64,000 nt of DNA from Cerrena zonata. Taxonomy: Eukaryota; Basidiomycota; Agaricomycetes; Polyporales; Cerrenaceae. The notes beneath the pieces were generated by a model, which was given only the letters and a program-made list of their open reading frames with translations, was not told the DNA's origin and ran no database searches. The stretch is from assembly GCA_038087015.1 (NCBI GenBank), contig JASBNA010000049.1:186001-250000 (forward strand), given 5' to 3'. How positions within the stretch are numbered: the stretch's first letter is position 1; each line of letters starts with the position of its first letter. The position numbers and the translations under genes are program-made. Of the stretch, positions 41,177 to 50,409 are shown one piece after another.

Positions 41177-41252
41177 GAGTCTACATCGAGTCTCATCGAG
41201 CCCACACCGAGTCCACACCGAGTCCACACCGAGTCCACACCGAGTCCACACC
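41177..41252. repeat. 11-bp minisatellite (GAGTCCACACC), seven copies
   Basis: Seven tandem units run from 41177 to 41252. The last four are identical GAGTCCACACC, the third has one change, and the first two are degenerate (11 and 10 bp). Their period is not a multiple of three, so they are unlikely to be coding. The array lies 105 bp after GLE2 and ends 25 bp before the ATG of the small gene at 41278, so it is probably in that gene's leader or core promoter. Confidence 0.9.
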
Positions 41253-41277
41253 GAATACTACTTGTGTTGTTGTCAAC

Positions 41278-41676
41278 ATGGCCGTTCCCCCTCGTCGTAT
41301 CAAACCAGAACCCTTTTCACAGCAGTTGGACATGATTGAAAAACATCTAATCGAACTACAAACCCAACCATTGAAAAATTATACTAAGAATCAAATCCCC
41401 AGACGCCAAAGTCAAGTTTCAAAAAACAGAAGCTCCAAATACGTCCCCATACAAAACCCCCAGGTGGCCCAGTCGTCCTTCGATCCCTTTCTGTCCCTCA
41501 ACCAACTTGATTTAACCGGGGGAATCCTAAATGACCTCGATCAAGACCTCACCATCACCAACCCCAACCCCACCCGGCTCAACCTCTCAACCCCCGGCTG
41601 GTCAAACGGAATCAATCAGAACATCTGGGGCACTAACACTCAGTCTAGATTCAGTGATGCCACCGTTTGGGGTTAA
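41278..41676 (+). CDS. Uncharacterised 132-residue protein with Trp/Gly-rich tail
   Basis: I do not recognise this protein. It begins MAVPPRRIKPEPFSQQLDMI, has a basic middle (NQIPRRQSQVSKNRSSKYVP), then an acidic/hydrophobic segment SFDPFLSLNQLDLTGGILND and a Pro/Asn-rich tail with spaced Trp-Gly pairs (PGWSNG, NIWGTN, TVWG at the end). No membrane segment is present. The ATG follows a minisatellite by 25 bp. The composition is protein-like rather than random, and the frame uses mostly ordinary codons, but no homologue is known to me. A Trp/Gly tail may bind a partner; the DPF tripeptide occurs in adaptor-binding proteins. Both ideas are speculative. Confidence 0.55.
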   Translation: MAVPPRRIKPEPFSQQLDMIEKHLIELQTQPLKNYTKNQIPRRQSQVSKNRSSKYVPIQNPQVAQSSFDPFLSLNQLDLTGGILNDLDQDLTITNPNPTRLNLSTPGWSNGINQNIWGTNTQSRFSDATVWG

Positions 41677-42394
41677 TATCTTTATTTCGTCTCGTAATGG
41701 ATTACTTTTTCTTCAGTCTGCTTCTTACTTTGGGTGGTGTCGGGTTCTCTCTTGTGTGTAATAGTGTATCGTTACTAGTTTACTTGTTAATATATTCAAC
41801 GTATAGCTCCATTTTGCAATCGTTTGCTTACATAATGGATAATGTAATCACGGGGGGAGGTCTCGTGTACTGCACACATTTTTTCATCCCATGGAAATTA
41901 ATAACCTGCCAAACCATAAGGCGGCCCCAACTTGTCCAGCGATACATGAATGACAGCTAGATCTGGGATTAAGCCTTCTATTTAACGTTATCTGGTATAC
42001 TACAAAGCACGTACCTTTAAGTATCAAAATTAACTAACAAAACAAAAAAAAGAAAAAGACCGGCAAAAGAAAAAGGGAAGGAAATACTCACTGACAAAAA
42101 AACTTAGACACAAATTTTACAAAATCAAATTAAGCGGTAAAAACAAGTCTTTATCATTAGGATTGAAGATATCAATCAGAAGCATTGTCACTTTTACACT
42201 GTACCAACCGATTGGAGTCCACGACATTGTTACTTGTTTTGACAAATTCTGATTAACCCTGGGTTGAAGGCTTATTTTATCTTTTCTCTTCCTTTTTCTC
42301 TTTTTTTTTTTTTTTTTGTTCTTTTTTGATTCTTCTCTTCACCTTAGTCTATTGGGGACAAGAAAGCGTCAACCATTTCAAGATATATCATTAA
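41677..42394. other. Upstream region of the FLO8-like gene
   Basis: This 720-bp region has A-rich (about 42035-42075) and T-rich (42301-42317) blocks typical of a long regulatory leader. A small ORF at 41667-41960 is without recognisable features. No RNA gene was seen. Confidence 0.4.
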
Positions 42395-45118
42395 ATGAGT
42401 CATCTATTGCACAATAAACGAACTCCAGACTCAATGAATAATACTTCGGGGTCAGCCGCCAATGGGACTCATTCCAACAAACAAGCTGCTAAACTTATCG
42501 GTAAACAACCGCTTGATTCATCCAGTAGTATTTCTGATAGTCAGGCAATCAATTCCAAACAGTTGCTAAATGCTTACGTTTATGATTTTTTAATCAAGAG
42601 TAAATTGCCGCAAACGGCAAAGATATTTGTTAATGAAGCAGAAATTCCTTCAATACCTTCTCATCTTTCTCCAAATAATAATGGGGGTGGTGGTTCGAAT
42701 TCAAATAGCCCTCATTCCACTAGAAACTCTCCTCAGGTTAATAACATCTCAAATCCTTCTACTCCCAATCCCAATCTTCCCAAAGACCATAATTTACCCA
42801 ATTTATCGGTTGCAATCGATGCTCCTCAAGGGTTCTTATTTGAATGGTGGGAAATTTTTTGGGATGTTTTCCAAGCTAAAAATAATCATTCCAATAAATT
42901 ACCTCTGTCAACTAGCGCAAGCTCCAATGCTTTGGAGTATTACCAATTACAATTAATGAAACAAAGACAACATCAAGATTTATCCGGTATGAATGTCCAA
43001 CCAAATATCTTGGGTATACCCCCCAGTTTCCAACGTAATCAATTAAATCATCCTACTTTCCCTTTACAAAATCAACAGAAACTTCAACAAGTGCCTCCTT
43101 CTTTTGCCGCCAGCCAACCTCCTCATCCTCAACCCCCTCAACAACAACCCCCTCAACAACAACAATTACTTCAACCACAACAATCCTTTCAGCAAAATAT
43201 AATCCAAAATCCAAACTCCACTGCTCCCAACTCAAATCCTCCCTCTGCTCAAAGAACTCCCAACCCTAACTTTCCTAATAATCCGGAAAATGGTGCCATC
43301 CACACTCCAAGTATCCCAAATCAACAACAACCTCCTCACCAACAACAATCAAATACTGGGCCTGCTGGACCTGCTGGGCCTGCCGGTCCTAATGCCGGTC
43401 CTAATGCTGGTCCTACAGGCCCCGTTGGTCCTGCTGGCCCGGTGGGGCCTAACGCCAATGGTGCCAATGCCGGACCTAATGCAAATGGTCCTTTCCCGCA
43501 ATTTAATCAGCAAGCATTCGCTTCTCAACAACAACAACAGCAGTTCATGATGCAAATGCTCATGAAACAACAACAATTGCCAATGGATCCAAATAACCCC
43601 CAATCAATTCCTCAGGGCCAAATGAATCCAAACTTGAACTTAAATTTACAACAACAATTTTTCTTACAACAACAACAAAGAGCTCAGCAGGGTCAACAAG
43701 GTCAACAAAATCAACAAGGTCAACAACAAAATCAACAAGGTCAACAACCCCATAACAGAATTCAACAACACGCCCAAACTCAAATGCATAATTTACGTCA
43801 ACAAGCCGCCGCACAATATGCTCAACAACAATTTGATGGTAATGACAGAATGAATCAACCTCCTTTACAACAACAACCACAACAGCAAAATCGTCAACAA
43901 GGACTACAAACTCCTCTTCAACAACAACAACAACCAAGACCAAACGTGCCCAATGGTACCCCATTATACCGTAATGCTCCAACGCCAAATGGTAGCCAAA
44001 CTCCTTTCTCTCAACCTCAACCTCAACCAATGGCAACTCAGCAACAACAAAGGGGTAAAATGGGAAGTGTAAGTGGTAGAAAACCAAGTAAAACTCAACC
44101 ATCTCCAAGTATAACAAATGCTAGTATACCAGGTCCACCAGTGTCAACTACAAATGGTAACGCTCCACCAGGAAGAAATTTGAATGCTTTGCAAGATTAT
44201 CAAATGCAATTAATGTTACTCGAAAAACAAAATAAAAAACGTTTGGATATTGCAAGACGCGATAGTGGGAGTGATATTAATATTCAACAACCTCAACCTC
44301 CTCAACCTCCTCTTCCTCCTCAAGTACAACAACAACAGCAACAACCTTCAGGTAGTGCTCAAACAACCCCAGCAATGCCATCTAAACCATCTCCCGCTCC
44401 ATCTCCTATCATAAGTAATAAATCATCTCCAGGAGGTAGGAAAAAGAAGGAAACTGCTTCCAAAAGAGGTCGTAAGCCAAGTAATGCAAGTACCACTAAT
44501 AATCAAACTCCCATTTCAAATCCAAGTCAGTCAAACATTTCTGGTAATACAATGCTAAAGAAAGAAAATAATACTCCTTTAACTCCTGCACTGGAAAATG
44601 ATAATAATGGTAATTTGGCTGCTAAAAGAAAAAGAAAAAATAATACTGGTAAAGATTCTCCTAAAAAACAAGCAATTGCTAAAACTCCTTCTAATTTCGT
44701 AGCCCCACCTCCTACTAATAATACTCCTATCGATAATAACAAGTCTAAGAAAAAGAAGACTGGTAAAGAAACTCCAAAATTGAAAAATGAAGAAGACCCT
44801 ACTTTAAGTGCTGGCTCAACAGATCATGGAATTAATTTACCTAGCTCTTCGGAAAATAGTAATATGCCACCTCCTTCTTCTGCTCTCAATTTTCAAACTA
44901 CTGTTAGTCAAAATGATCAAATGTTCCCCGATATTTTAGGTTCTGGTGCTCCAAGTGACACTCAGGTATTTTTCGGAGCAGGAGGTAACTCAAATGGTAG
45001 TTTAGACGATATGGACTTTGATTTTAATTCATTCTTAGAAAGTACAGGCGAATCCAAAAAGGATGGAATTGGTGCTTTCAATTGGGGTAGCGTTGATGCT
45101 ATTGAAGGTGGTGAATAA
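42395..45118 (+). CDS. FLO8: LisH/LUFS transcription regulator, FLO8 (or MSS11) type
   Basis: The 907-residue protein has a LisH motif followed by a LUFS-type segment: KQLLNAYVYDFLIKSKLPQT (about residues 55-74), AKIFVNEAEIP, and after an Asn/Ser-rich insertion GFLFEWWEIFWDVFQAK. A second conserved patch, LQDYQMQLMLLEKQNKKRLD (about residues 604-623), is shared with fungal Flo8/Som1 regulators. The rest is Gln/Pro/Asn-rich, with a collagen-like block of GPx triplets (about residues 325-370), a Lys-rich stretch (GRKKKETASKRGRKP) and an acidic C-terminus MDFDFNSFLEST. In Candida, Flo8 acts with Efg1 downstream of cAMP-PKA in hyphal growth. MSS11 is the alternative, since both carry LisH. Confidence 0.7.
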   Translation: MSHLLHNKRTPDSMNNTSGSAANGTHSNKQAAKLIGKQPLDSSSSISDSQAINSKQLLNAYVYDFLIKSKLPQTAKIFVNEAEIPSIPSHLSPNNNGGGGSNSNSPHSTRNSPQVNNISNPSTPNPNLPKDHNLPNLSVAIDAPQGFLFEWWEIFWDVFQAKNNHSNKLPLSTSASSNALEYYQLQLMKQRQHQDLSGMNVQPNILGIPPSFQRNQLNHPTFPLQNQQKLQQVPPSFAASQPPHPQPPQQQPPQQQQLLQPQQSFQQNIIQNPNSTAPNSNPPSAQRTPNPNFPNNPENGAIHTPSIPNQQQPPHQQQSNTGPAGPAGPAGPNAGPNAGPTGPVGPAGPVGPNANGANAGPNANGPFPQFNQQAFASQQQQQQFMMQMLMKQQQLPMDPNNPQSIPQGQMNPNLNLNLQQQFFLQQQQRAQQGQQGQQNQQGQQQNQQGQQPHNRIQQHAQTQMHNLRQQAAAQYAQQQFDGNDRMNQPPLQQQPQQQNRQQGLQTPLQQQQQPRPNVPNGTPLYRNAPTPNGSQTPFSQPQPQPMATQQQQRGKMGSVSGRKPSKTQPSPSITNASIPGPPVSTTNGNAPPGRNLNALQDYQMQLMLLEKQNKKRLDIARRDSGSDINIQQPQPPQPPLPPQVQQQQQQPSGSAQTTPAMPSKPSPAPSPIISNKSSPGGRKKKETASKRGRKPSNASTTNNQTPISNPSQSNISGNTMLKKENNTPLTPALENDNNGNLAAKRKRKNNTGKDSPKKQAIAKTPSNFVAPPPTNNTPIDNNKSKKKKTGKETPKLKNEEDPTLSAGSTDHGINLPSSSENSNMPPPSSALNFQTTVSQNDQMFPDILGSGAPSDTQVFFGAGGNSNGSLDDMDFDFNSFLESTGESKKDGIGAFNWGSVDAIEGGE

Positions 45119-45422
45119 ACTCTTTAAGATCAACTTTTTTTTCCTCATTCAAAACAAAATTCTATTGCATTCATATGATTTGATTTTTATCTTAATTTTT
45201 AACAACTGTATTATATTCATAATTTAATATTTTTTTTTTTTATTTCTAAGTTTGTTTTTAGTTAATGCTTTCTTTCGTTTAACTTTTTTTTTTCAATTAT
45301 ATATTCCATTTCTGTCTTATAGTGCTTTCATTAATATGCAAAAGGTTCAGATTTTTTTTTAATTATTTGTCATATATTAAACTAAATCGTATATAAGTAT
45401 ATAGCAAAGAAACTTTATAAGA
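45119..45422. other. 3' intergenic region between the FLO8-like gene and ALG3
   Basis: This 304-bp AT-rich stretch lies between convergent stops. It contains several T-runs and polyadenylation-like TATATA sequences. No gene was seen. Confidence 0.5.
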
Positions 45423-46853
45423 CTACTGTTCTTTCTTTTCTTGTAAAGTATTAGATTCCCCTGTCCAATATTTCAAATTATACCAAACACCCAAAAGTAC
45501 TAAACTTAAGATAGAAATCAAGCATGCAGAACTGGATTTTGTTGAAGGAAAAACATTCCAGCACCATTCATGCGCTACAAAAATGAAAATTCCGCCAAAA
45601 GCATTGACTCCTGTTGCAAAAATTAAAAAGGGTAAGTTCCAACAATACCAAGAAAGGAATTGGTAATGTAAAGACCTTGAAAATAATACTCCTATTAAGT
45701 TTGAGGTTGCAAATATTAATAAAACGAGCTTTGGACCCTGGTTATAATCGATCAACTTATTAGAAGCACTAATGGTATCACTAAATGGTTTGCAAAGAGC
45801 ATCCTTGACTAGGTTTGTAATCGATTTCCCAGTAATCTTTGGTGATAAATACCTCGTGAATACAAATATTAACAAAACGGAAACGTGTAAGAATAACAAG
45901 ATTCTAGCAAAATTATCATTCAAAAATATATCTTCCGGAACAAATCTCCAGTTAACAGTCCATTTGTATAAGAATTTTCTTTTAAAATTGAATGCCTGGT
46001 TAATATAAGTCCATCTTAAATATTTGGCTTCTTCATCGTTGAATAAAGGAAGTAAGTATTTCCATCCTATCATTACTTGAACAAATGGTATGACTAAGAT
46101 AACACTCAATAATTTTAACATATTCTCACCAACCAAGAAATAAGCTATTATAATGAAACCAGGTAAGTATAACAAAGCATTCATTTTAACACTCAATCCG
46201 AGACTGTATAAATCGGCTGCAACTAAAGTGAAAAGAAAACTTACTCTAGAACCACCAGTCTTATACCAATAGGAAGCTTGCTGCAATAACACAACAACAC
46301 CAATCATACTGATGGTGGTGAAAACATCATTGAATAACCTCAAAACATAAATCGAATATAGCCTTTTACTCAAAAGTAACAAATAGATTGGCCAGGGTTT
46401 ACAATTGGGCACCATAGTATAAGCGACACAACATAATAAGACACTGAAAGTAAATAAATAGCCAAATATAGTTTGACCTGTGTTTATATTGCTACCTTCC
46501 TCAGTAATCCAATGAAGCCATTGATATACCTGAATGAAACCTGCTGGGTATACTGCTGGTCCCGTATCACCTTTAATCAAACTATAATCTAATTCTCCCT
46601 CATTTGCGACCTCTATTTGCTGCATGTAAGTACTGAAATCAATTTCAGTATAAGGAACTTTTGAAATGATAAATTTAGTTGCAATTGAGGCCAACGTAAT
46701 AACTATTGGTACAATAACTCGATTTGTTTCCGGGCTTTCAACTAAGGCGATAATACCATGATAAACGTCTAAAGAAAGGTTTTTCAAGGTGAAGGGAGGC
46801 AACTCAGGCTCACTTGAAGGCTGGCGATCATCGTGTTTGACCTCCTGGGACAT
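45423..46853 (-). CDS. ALG3: Dol-P-Man:Man5GlcNAc2-PP-Dol alpha-1,3-mannosyltransferase ALG3
   Basis: This ER multi-membrane enzyme adds the first luminal mannose in N-glycan precursor assembly. The 476-residue product contains the family hallmark VPYTEIDFSTYMQQIEVANE and GELDYSLIKGDTGPAVYPAG (about residues 83-125), the loop IYVLRLFNDVFTTISM, SVKMNALLYLPGF, and the C-terminal SRSLHYQFLSWYCWNLPFLI followed by FVAHEWCWNVFPSTKSS. About ten hydrophobic segments alternate as expected. Length matches the family. It is tandem with NOP8 on the same strand, with 143 bp between. Confidence 0.93.
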   Translation of the reverse strand: MSQEVKHDDRQPSSEPELPPFTLKNLSLDVYHGIIALVESPETNRVIVPIVITLASIATKFIISKVPYTEIDFSTYMQQIEVANEGELDYSLIKGDTGPAVYPAGFIQVYQWLHWITEEGSNINTGQTIFGYLFTFSVLLCCVAYTMVPNCKPWPIYLLLLSKRLYSIYVLRLFNDVFTTISMIGVVVLLQQASYWYKTGGSRVSFLFTLVAADLYSLGLSVKMNALLYLPGFIIIAYFLVGENMLKLLSVILVIPFVQVMIGWKYLLPLFNDEEAKYLRWTYINQAFNFKRKFLYKWTVNWRFVPEDIFLNDNFARILLFLHVSVLLIFVFTRYLSPKITGKSITNLVKDALCKPFSDTISASNKLIDYNQGPKLVLLIFATSNLIGVLFSRSLHYQFLSWYCWNLPFLIFATGVNAFGGIFIFVAHEWCWNVFPSTKSSSACLISILSLVLLGVWYNLKYWTGESNTLQEKKEQ

Positions 46854-46996
46854 TTTTGCCTCTTTATCAACTCATAGCTACACGGTGATAATAAATCATC
46901 GAGTGAAAAAAAAATTGAAAAATCGTTACACCTCGCGTATTTCCATTGTAAAAATGACTGCTAAAAATTACTATACAAAATATGCTATTAAGAGAA

Positions 46997-48829
46997 TTAT
47001 AAAATGGCTTTGGTGTGCTTCTTTTTAAAAATTCTATTGACGTCTCTTTTACGTCTTCTGCATTCTCTCATCAACTCACCTCTTTTGCTCCAGAACCACT
47101 TTTCATAAGCAGATTCTTCGTCGTTATCTTGTGCCAAATTTTCATCTTCACCAGGTAATTTAACCATTTCATTGACATTACCAATTCTATTCAACTGGGA
47201 TTGGGTTTGTAAGAAAGGAGAATCAAAGTGAGGCCAAAATAAGCCGTTTTTCTTTGCACTTTTCATGGACAATAACTCATTGGTTTGTTGTTCTTTTTGT
47301 TTTTCCTTAATTTGTTCTAATAATTTTGACTGTTCTTCTTCATTCAAAATATTGTTGGACTCGTCGATATCGTCGTCATCAAGCGATAACTTGAAACCAG
47401 TTGCCTCGGGCTTCTCTTGTTGGCCAGGATTGAATAAAGATCTCAAGGTTTCGGTATTATTGACATTTTCCGGTTGATTACCAAAAGTCGGAATAAATTC
47501 ATCTTTTGAATTATCTTGTTCTGGTTTCAGGACAACTTCGAATCCATGGTCTTCATTATATTTATTGTTGATAGCTTCTGTGGTGTATTGCTGTCCTAAA
47601 TTATCTAAATCTAAGTCATTTCCTTCATCTTCTTCATCAAAATAAACCTCATCTTGTGGTCTCTCGTGACTTTCTTTGTATGCTTGGATTTGGTTATAAT
47701 CGAAGGATGCATCTGAATCACTTTCTTCGTTCAACAAATCCCCTTCCATTTCGTAATCGTATGTTTTCACTGTTCTTCTACCTTTACTATCATAGGTTAT
47801 GTCTTTTGAGTCAATACCATTATCTTCTTCTATGTCCAAAGGTTTATCAAAATCATATTTATTGAAGAGAGATGCTAAGATTGAGTTATTTTTCATTCTC
47901 TCCTGTTTCGAAGATTCATCTTCATCATCGGGGTCTTTTGAATCACTGGATTTGACTTCTGAGTCAAAAGATGAAAGTTTATTCTTGTTGACTCTTTCAA
48001 TAATATGATCATCACCACTTTTCCAAACTCCATTTTGAAATTTATAAGTTAAATCTTTAGAAGTTTTATTCTTCTCCAACCCCCATAGTTTGGTTTTATA
48101 ACATTTAAGTGTTTTCAATTCTCCATTTATATTTATACGAAGAGTCTGTTGTTTTTTCAAAAAATAGATATTAGGTCTGGGAGTAATTCTATGGCGACCT
48201 TTAATCACTTCACTCCCACCAGAGGAGTTGGAATATTGATTGGTGCTTACTTTTGAAGATGAGGTTAATGAACCGTAAGAGTCCAAGCCTTTCAAGCTCG
48301 ATGATGGTGCCTTATTCTTAGTATTAGCTTCGTTATTATTGTAAACATGACAAGATTTGGCGAACCCATAACCCGAATTATTTGGACCGATGTATGAAGA
48401 ATGAACCAAACCACCAGTGAGTTTATTTTGAGACAACAAAGTTCTCGATTCTAAGATTCTTTCTTCCCTGGCCCTGGCAATTTTATCTCTATTAACTCTT
48501 TCCATTTTTTTAGAATCTGGTCTATTTGAATCAGCCAACCAATTTTCTTTGAAATTTGGTTTGGATAATGATATCGTCAACTTTTTCCCCATGAATAATA
48601 TCCCATTCAAAGAAGACTTCAATTTTTCAAAATCTTTATCTGTTTGCTTTATGTTTATGAACCCAAAGTAAAAATCATTCACTGGTTTTGTATGAAGCTC
48701 TAAAGTTGACTCTAAACTACCAAACTTCTCGAGTCTTTTAGTGAACAGTTCCACATTTTCTGCTAACTTTGGGGAGATATTCCCAATATGTATTCTCTTA
48801 ACCGTAGCTTCTTGCTCCTCCGACATCAT
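46997..48829 (-). CDS. NOP8: Ribosome biogenesis protein Nop8 (RRM)
   Basis: The roughly 610-residue nucleolar protein begins with an RRM (VKRIHIGNISPKLAENVELF; LHTKPVNDFYFGFINIKQTD; LNGILFMGKKLTISLSKPNF), followed by WLADSNRPDSKKMERVNRDK, a basic middle, long acidic stretches (DEEDEGNDLDLDN) and the conserved C-terminus LFWPHFDSPFLQTQSQLN plus YEKWFWSKRGELMRECRRRK. In S. cerevisiae, Nop8 works with Nip7 in 60S maturation. The start is set at the first of two adjacent ATGs at 48829; a longer frame to 49045 encodes poly-Phe from an A-run and is not supported. The divergent promoter (148 bp) contains GAGATGAG at 48877-48884, one base from the PAC element of ribosome-biogenesis genes. Confidence 0.85.
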   Translation of the reverse strand: MMSEEQEATVKRIHIGNISPKLAENVELFTKRLEKFGSLESTLELHTKPVNDFYFGFINIKQTDKDFEKLKSSLNGILFMGKKLTISLSKPNFKENWLADSNRPDSKKMERVNRDKIARAREERILESRTLLSQNKLTGGLVHSSYIGPNNSGYGFAKSCHVYNNNEANTKNKAPSSSLKGLDSYGSLTSSSKVSTNQYSNSSGGSEVIKGRHRITPRPNIYFLKKQQTLRININGELKTLKCYKTKLWGLEKNKTSKDLTYKFQNGVWKSGDDHIIERVNKNKLSSFDSEVKSSDSKDPDDEDESSKQERMKNNSILASLFNKYDFDKPLDIEEDNGIDSKDITYDSKGRRTVKTYDYEMEGDLLNEESDSDASFDYNQIQAYKESHERPQDEVYFDEEDEGNDLDLDNLGQQYTTEAINNKYNEDHGFEVVLKPEQDNSKDEFIPTFGNQPENVNNTETLRSLFNPGQQEKPEATGFKLSLDDDDIDESNNILNEEEQSKLLEQIKEKQKEQQTNELLSMKSAKKNGLFWPHFDSPFLQTQSQLNRIGNVNEMVKLPGEDENLAQDNDEESAYEKWFWSKRGELMRECRRRKRDVNRIFKKKHTKAIL

Positions 48830-48876
48830 GTATTGCAAGGTACTTGAACTTGGTAATTGATTTACCTGAAGTTTTC

Positions 48877-48884
48877 GAGATGAG
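48877..48884. promoter_or_regulatory. PAC-like element in the NOP8 promoter
   Basis: GAGATGAG differs by one base from the PAC core GCGATGAG, which is common upstream of yeast ribosome-biogenesis and Pol I/III genes. It lies 48 bp before the NOP8 start. A long A-run sits farther upstream. Confidence 0.4.
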
Positions 48885-48976
48885 CTTATTTTGCACTCAG
48901 GTAAAAAAAAGTGAAGAAAAAAAAAAAAAAATCGCTGTCGCAGGACATAAACCAAACCAACCAAAACACTGCTGGC

Positions 48977-49222
48977 ATGACAGACATCAATAGATCGATT
49001 GAGTCTACTTGGAGGAGGTTGTATGAGTCTCATGGAGGCGGCCACACGGATCCTGCAAATGATGAGCCAGGACCCGTCTTAAAAATTGAAATTCCAGAGA
49101 TGCTCGAGAAAGTAACCAAAGACAATCAACAACTCCAACAAGAGTTGAAACAAGTGATTATGAAATCATTCTGGGAGGGATATTATGCCGGGAATAATAA
49201 CCAAGCTACAAAACATGAATAA
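48977..49222 (+). CDS. Small SMN-like protein with YG-box-like C-terminus (81 residues)
   Basis: The protein has an N-terminal helix (MTDINRSIESTWRRLYESHG), a short Gly/Asp/Pro linker and a C-terminal helix LQQELKQVIMKSFWEGYYAG. The tail has the [F/Y]xxG-YxxG spacing (FWEG-YYAG) preceded by a hydrophobic VIM, like the SMN YG-box oligomerisation helix (fission yeast LIMSWYYAGYYTG). The N-terminal amphipathic helix occupies the place of SMN's Gemin2-binding helix. SMN orthologues lacking the Tudor domain are known in fungi, and S. cerevisiae appears to lack SMN. An upstream ATG at 48911 adds only Lys-rich residues from an A-run, so the ATG at 48977 is preferred. It is divergent from NOP8 and convergent with PEX11 (61 bp apart). 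Confidence 0.5.
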   Translation: MTDINRSIESTWRRLYESHGGGHTDPANDEPGPVLKIEIPEMLEKVTKDNQQLQQELKQVIMKSFWEGYYAGNNNQATKHE

Positions 49223-49283
49223 AAGCAAATAAATAAACTGTATATAATATATATAACTAACAAGAAAAACAAGATAGAACAGA

Positions 49284-49976
49284 TTAAACTTTGGTGGCTT
49301 TCCATAAATCTTTCAAACCCATGATAGAGGTAATAGTACCAGCTAAACCAACATCACCTTCGGTGAAATGCAAGTAGTTCAAAGAATTCAAAGCAATGAA
49401 CATATCTAACAAGTCCCAAATGAACTTTCTTTTAGCAGAGTAAATCTTTGAATTTATAGCATCAACATCAGTTTTTTCATCAGCTTGTTCTAATTTAGCG
49501 TTATTGATCTTATAAGTTCTGACTGAATTAATAACACCAGCAATTAACCCAAGTAACCAGAATCTTGAAGCCCAGGTTGGAACAGTGGTAAATTTCTTGG
49601 AATCCACGATACCCATCATTTTAAACCAGGTAATCGAATCAAGTGATAAGTACCCAAAGTATCCAAGATTTCTAATAACAGTAGTGTACAGTAACACTGG
49701 ATCCATCAATTTGTTGTCGTATGCCTGAGAAGCAGCTTGAAGATGATTCAATGGTTTCAAGAATCTCATTCCTTTTCTAATAAAGGTAACATGGTTCTTC
49801 AAATCTTTAAATAAAGTAATCAATTGTTTTGAAAATCCTTGTCTTTGTAAATAATATGATAAGAATCTTGACAAATAAGCAACTAATCTAAAACATTTCT
49901 CTCTCTTTGGAGTAGAATCTAAAAATGTAATTAACTTGGTTAATGTTGGATGATAAACAAGGGTATCTGCAACCAT
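49284..49976 (-). CDS. PEX11: Peroxisomal membrane protein Pex11
   Basis: This peroxisome-proliferation protein of 230 residues opens MVADTLVYHPTLTKLITFLD, followed by KREKCFRLVAYLSRFLSYYL (the amphipathic helix region), FIRKGMRFLKPLNHLQAA, TVIRNLGYFGYLSLDSITWF, FWLLGLIAGVINSVRTYK and a C-terminal AKRKFIWDLLDMFIALNSLN with GDVGLAGTITSIMGL. This is the complete Pex11 architecture at the family length. Pex11 remodels membranes for peroxisome division and fatty-acid handling. The start is the only plausible ATG. Confidence 0.93.
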   Translation of the reverse strand: MVADTLVYHPTLTKLITFLDSTPKREKCFRLVAYLSRFLSYYLQRQGFSKQLITLFKDLKNHVTFIRKGMRFLKPLNHLQAASQAYDNKLMDPVLLYTTVIRNLGYFGYLSLDSITWFKMMGIVDSKKFTTVPTWASRFWLLGLIAGVINSVRTYKINNAKLEQADEKTDVDAINSKIYSAKRKFIWDLLDMFIALNSLNYLHFTEGDVGLAGTITSIMGLKDLWKATKV

Positions 49977-50409
49977 ATTGGACTTCTTATCTATTTCAAT
50001 TTAGCTCGCTACTCTCAATTGATAACTATCAATGTTGTTGAAAGGAAAAGATTTATCTTTATATTTTCAATTTTCATGGGAATCAAATAGTTTTAAATAC
50101 CGATACTGTCATGAGAATTTTGGTGGATTATTTTACCGGTTAAGGGGATTATTGGGGTACTCCTCTTGACCGAGGTAAAAAAAACAAAAAAAAAACAAAA
50201 AAAAAAACAAAAAAAAAAAAAACAATTGAACAAAAATCATCTGGTGTATGGGTTTTTTGTGGTTTTTTGCAGGTTAGTCCCGGAAGTCGTGGTGTTTCCG
50301 TTCGTGCCCTCGGATCTCGGCTCAACGCGATCAAAATCAAAATCAAAATCAAAACAAAAACTCACTACAAAAGAAGTTACTTCAAGTAAAGAGCCTCGAA
50401 TACAGCGGT
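49977..50409. other. Divergent promoter of PEX11 and SPC105
   Basis: This 430-bp region has a long A-run with interspersed C (about 50176-50222) and a short tandem of the hexamer ATCAAA (about 50330-50353). ACGCGA near 50325 is one base from an MluI cell-cycle box. No RNA gene was seen. Confidence 0.4.

Noticed and set aside
48830..49045. N-terminal extension of NOP8
   Set aside because: It encodes poly-Phe from an A-run and overlaps the divergent promoter and the SMN-like gene.
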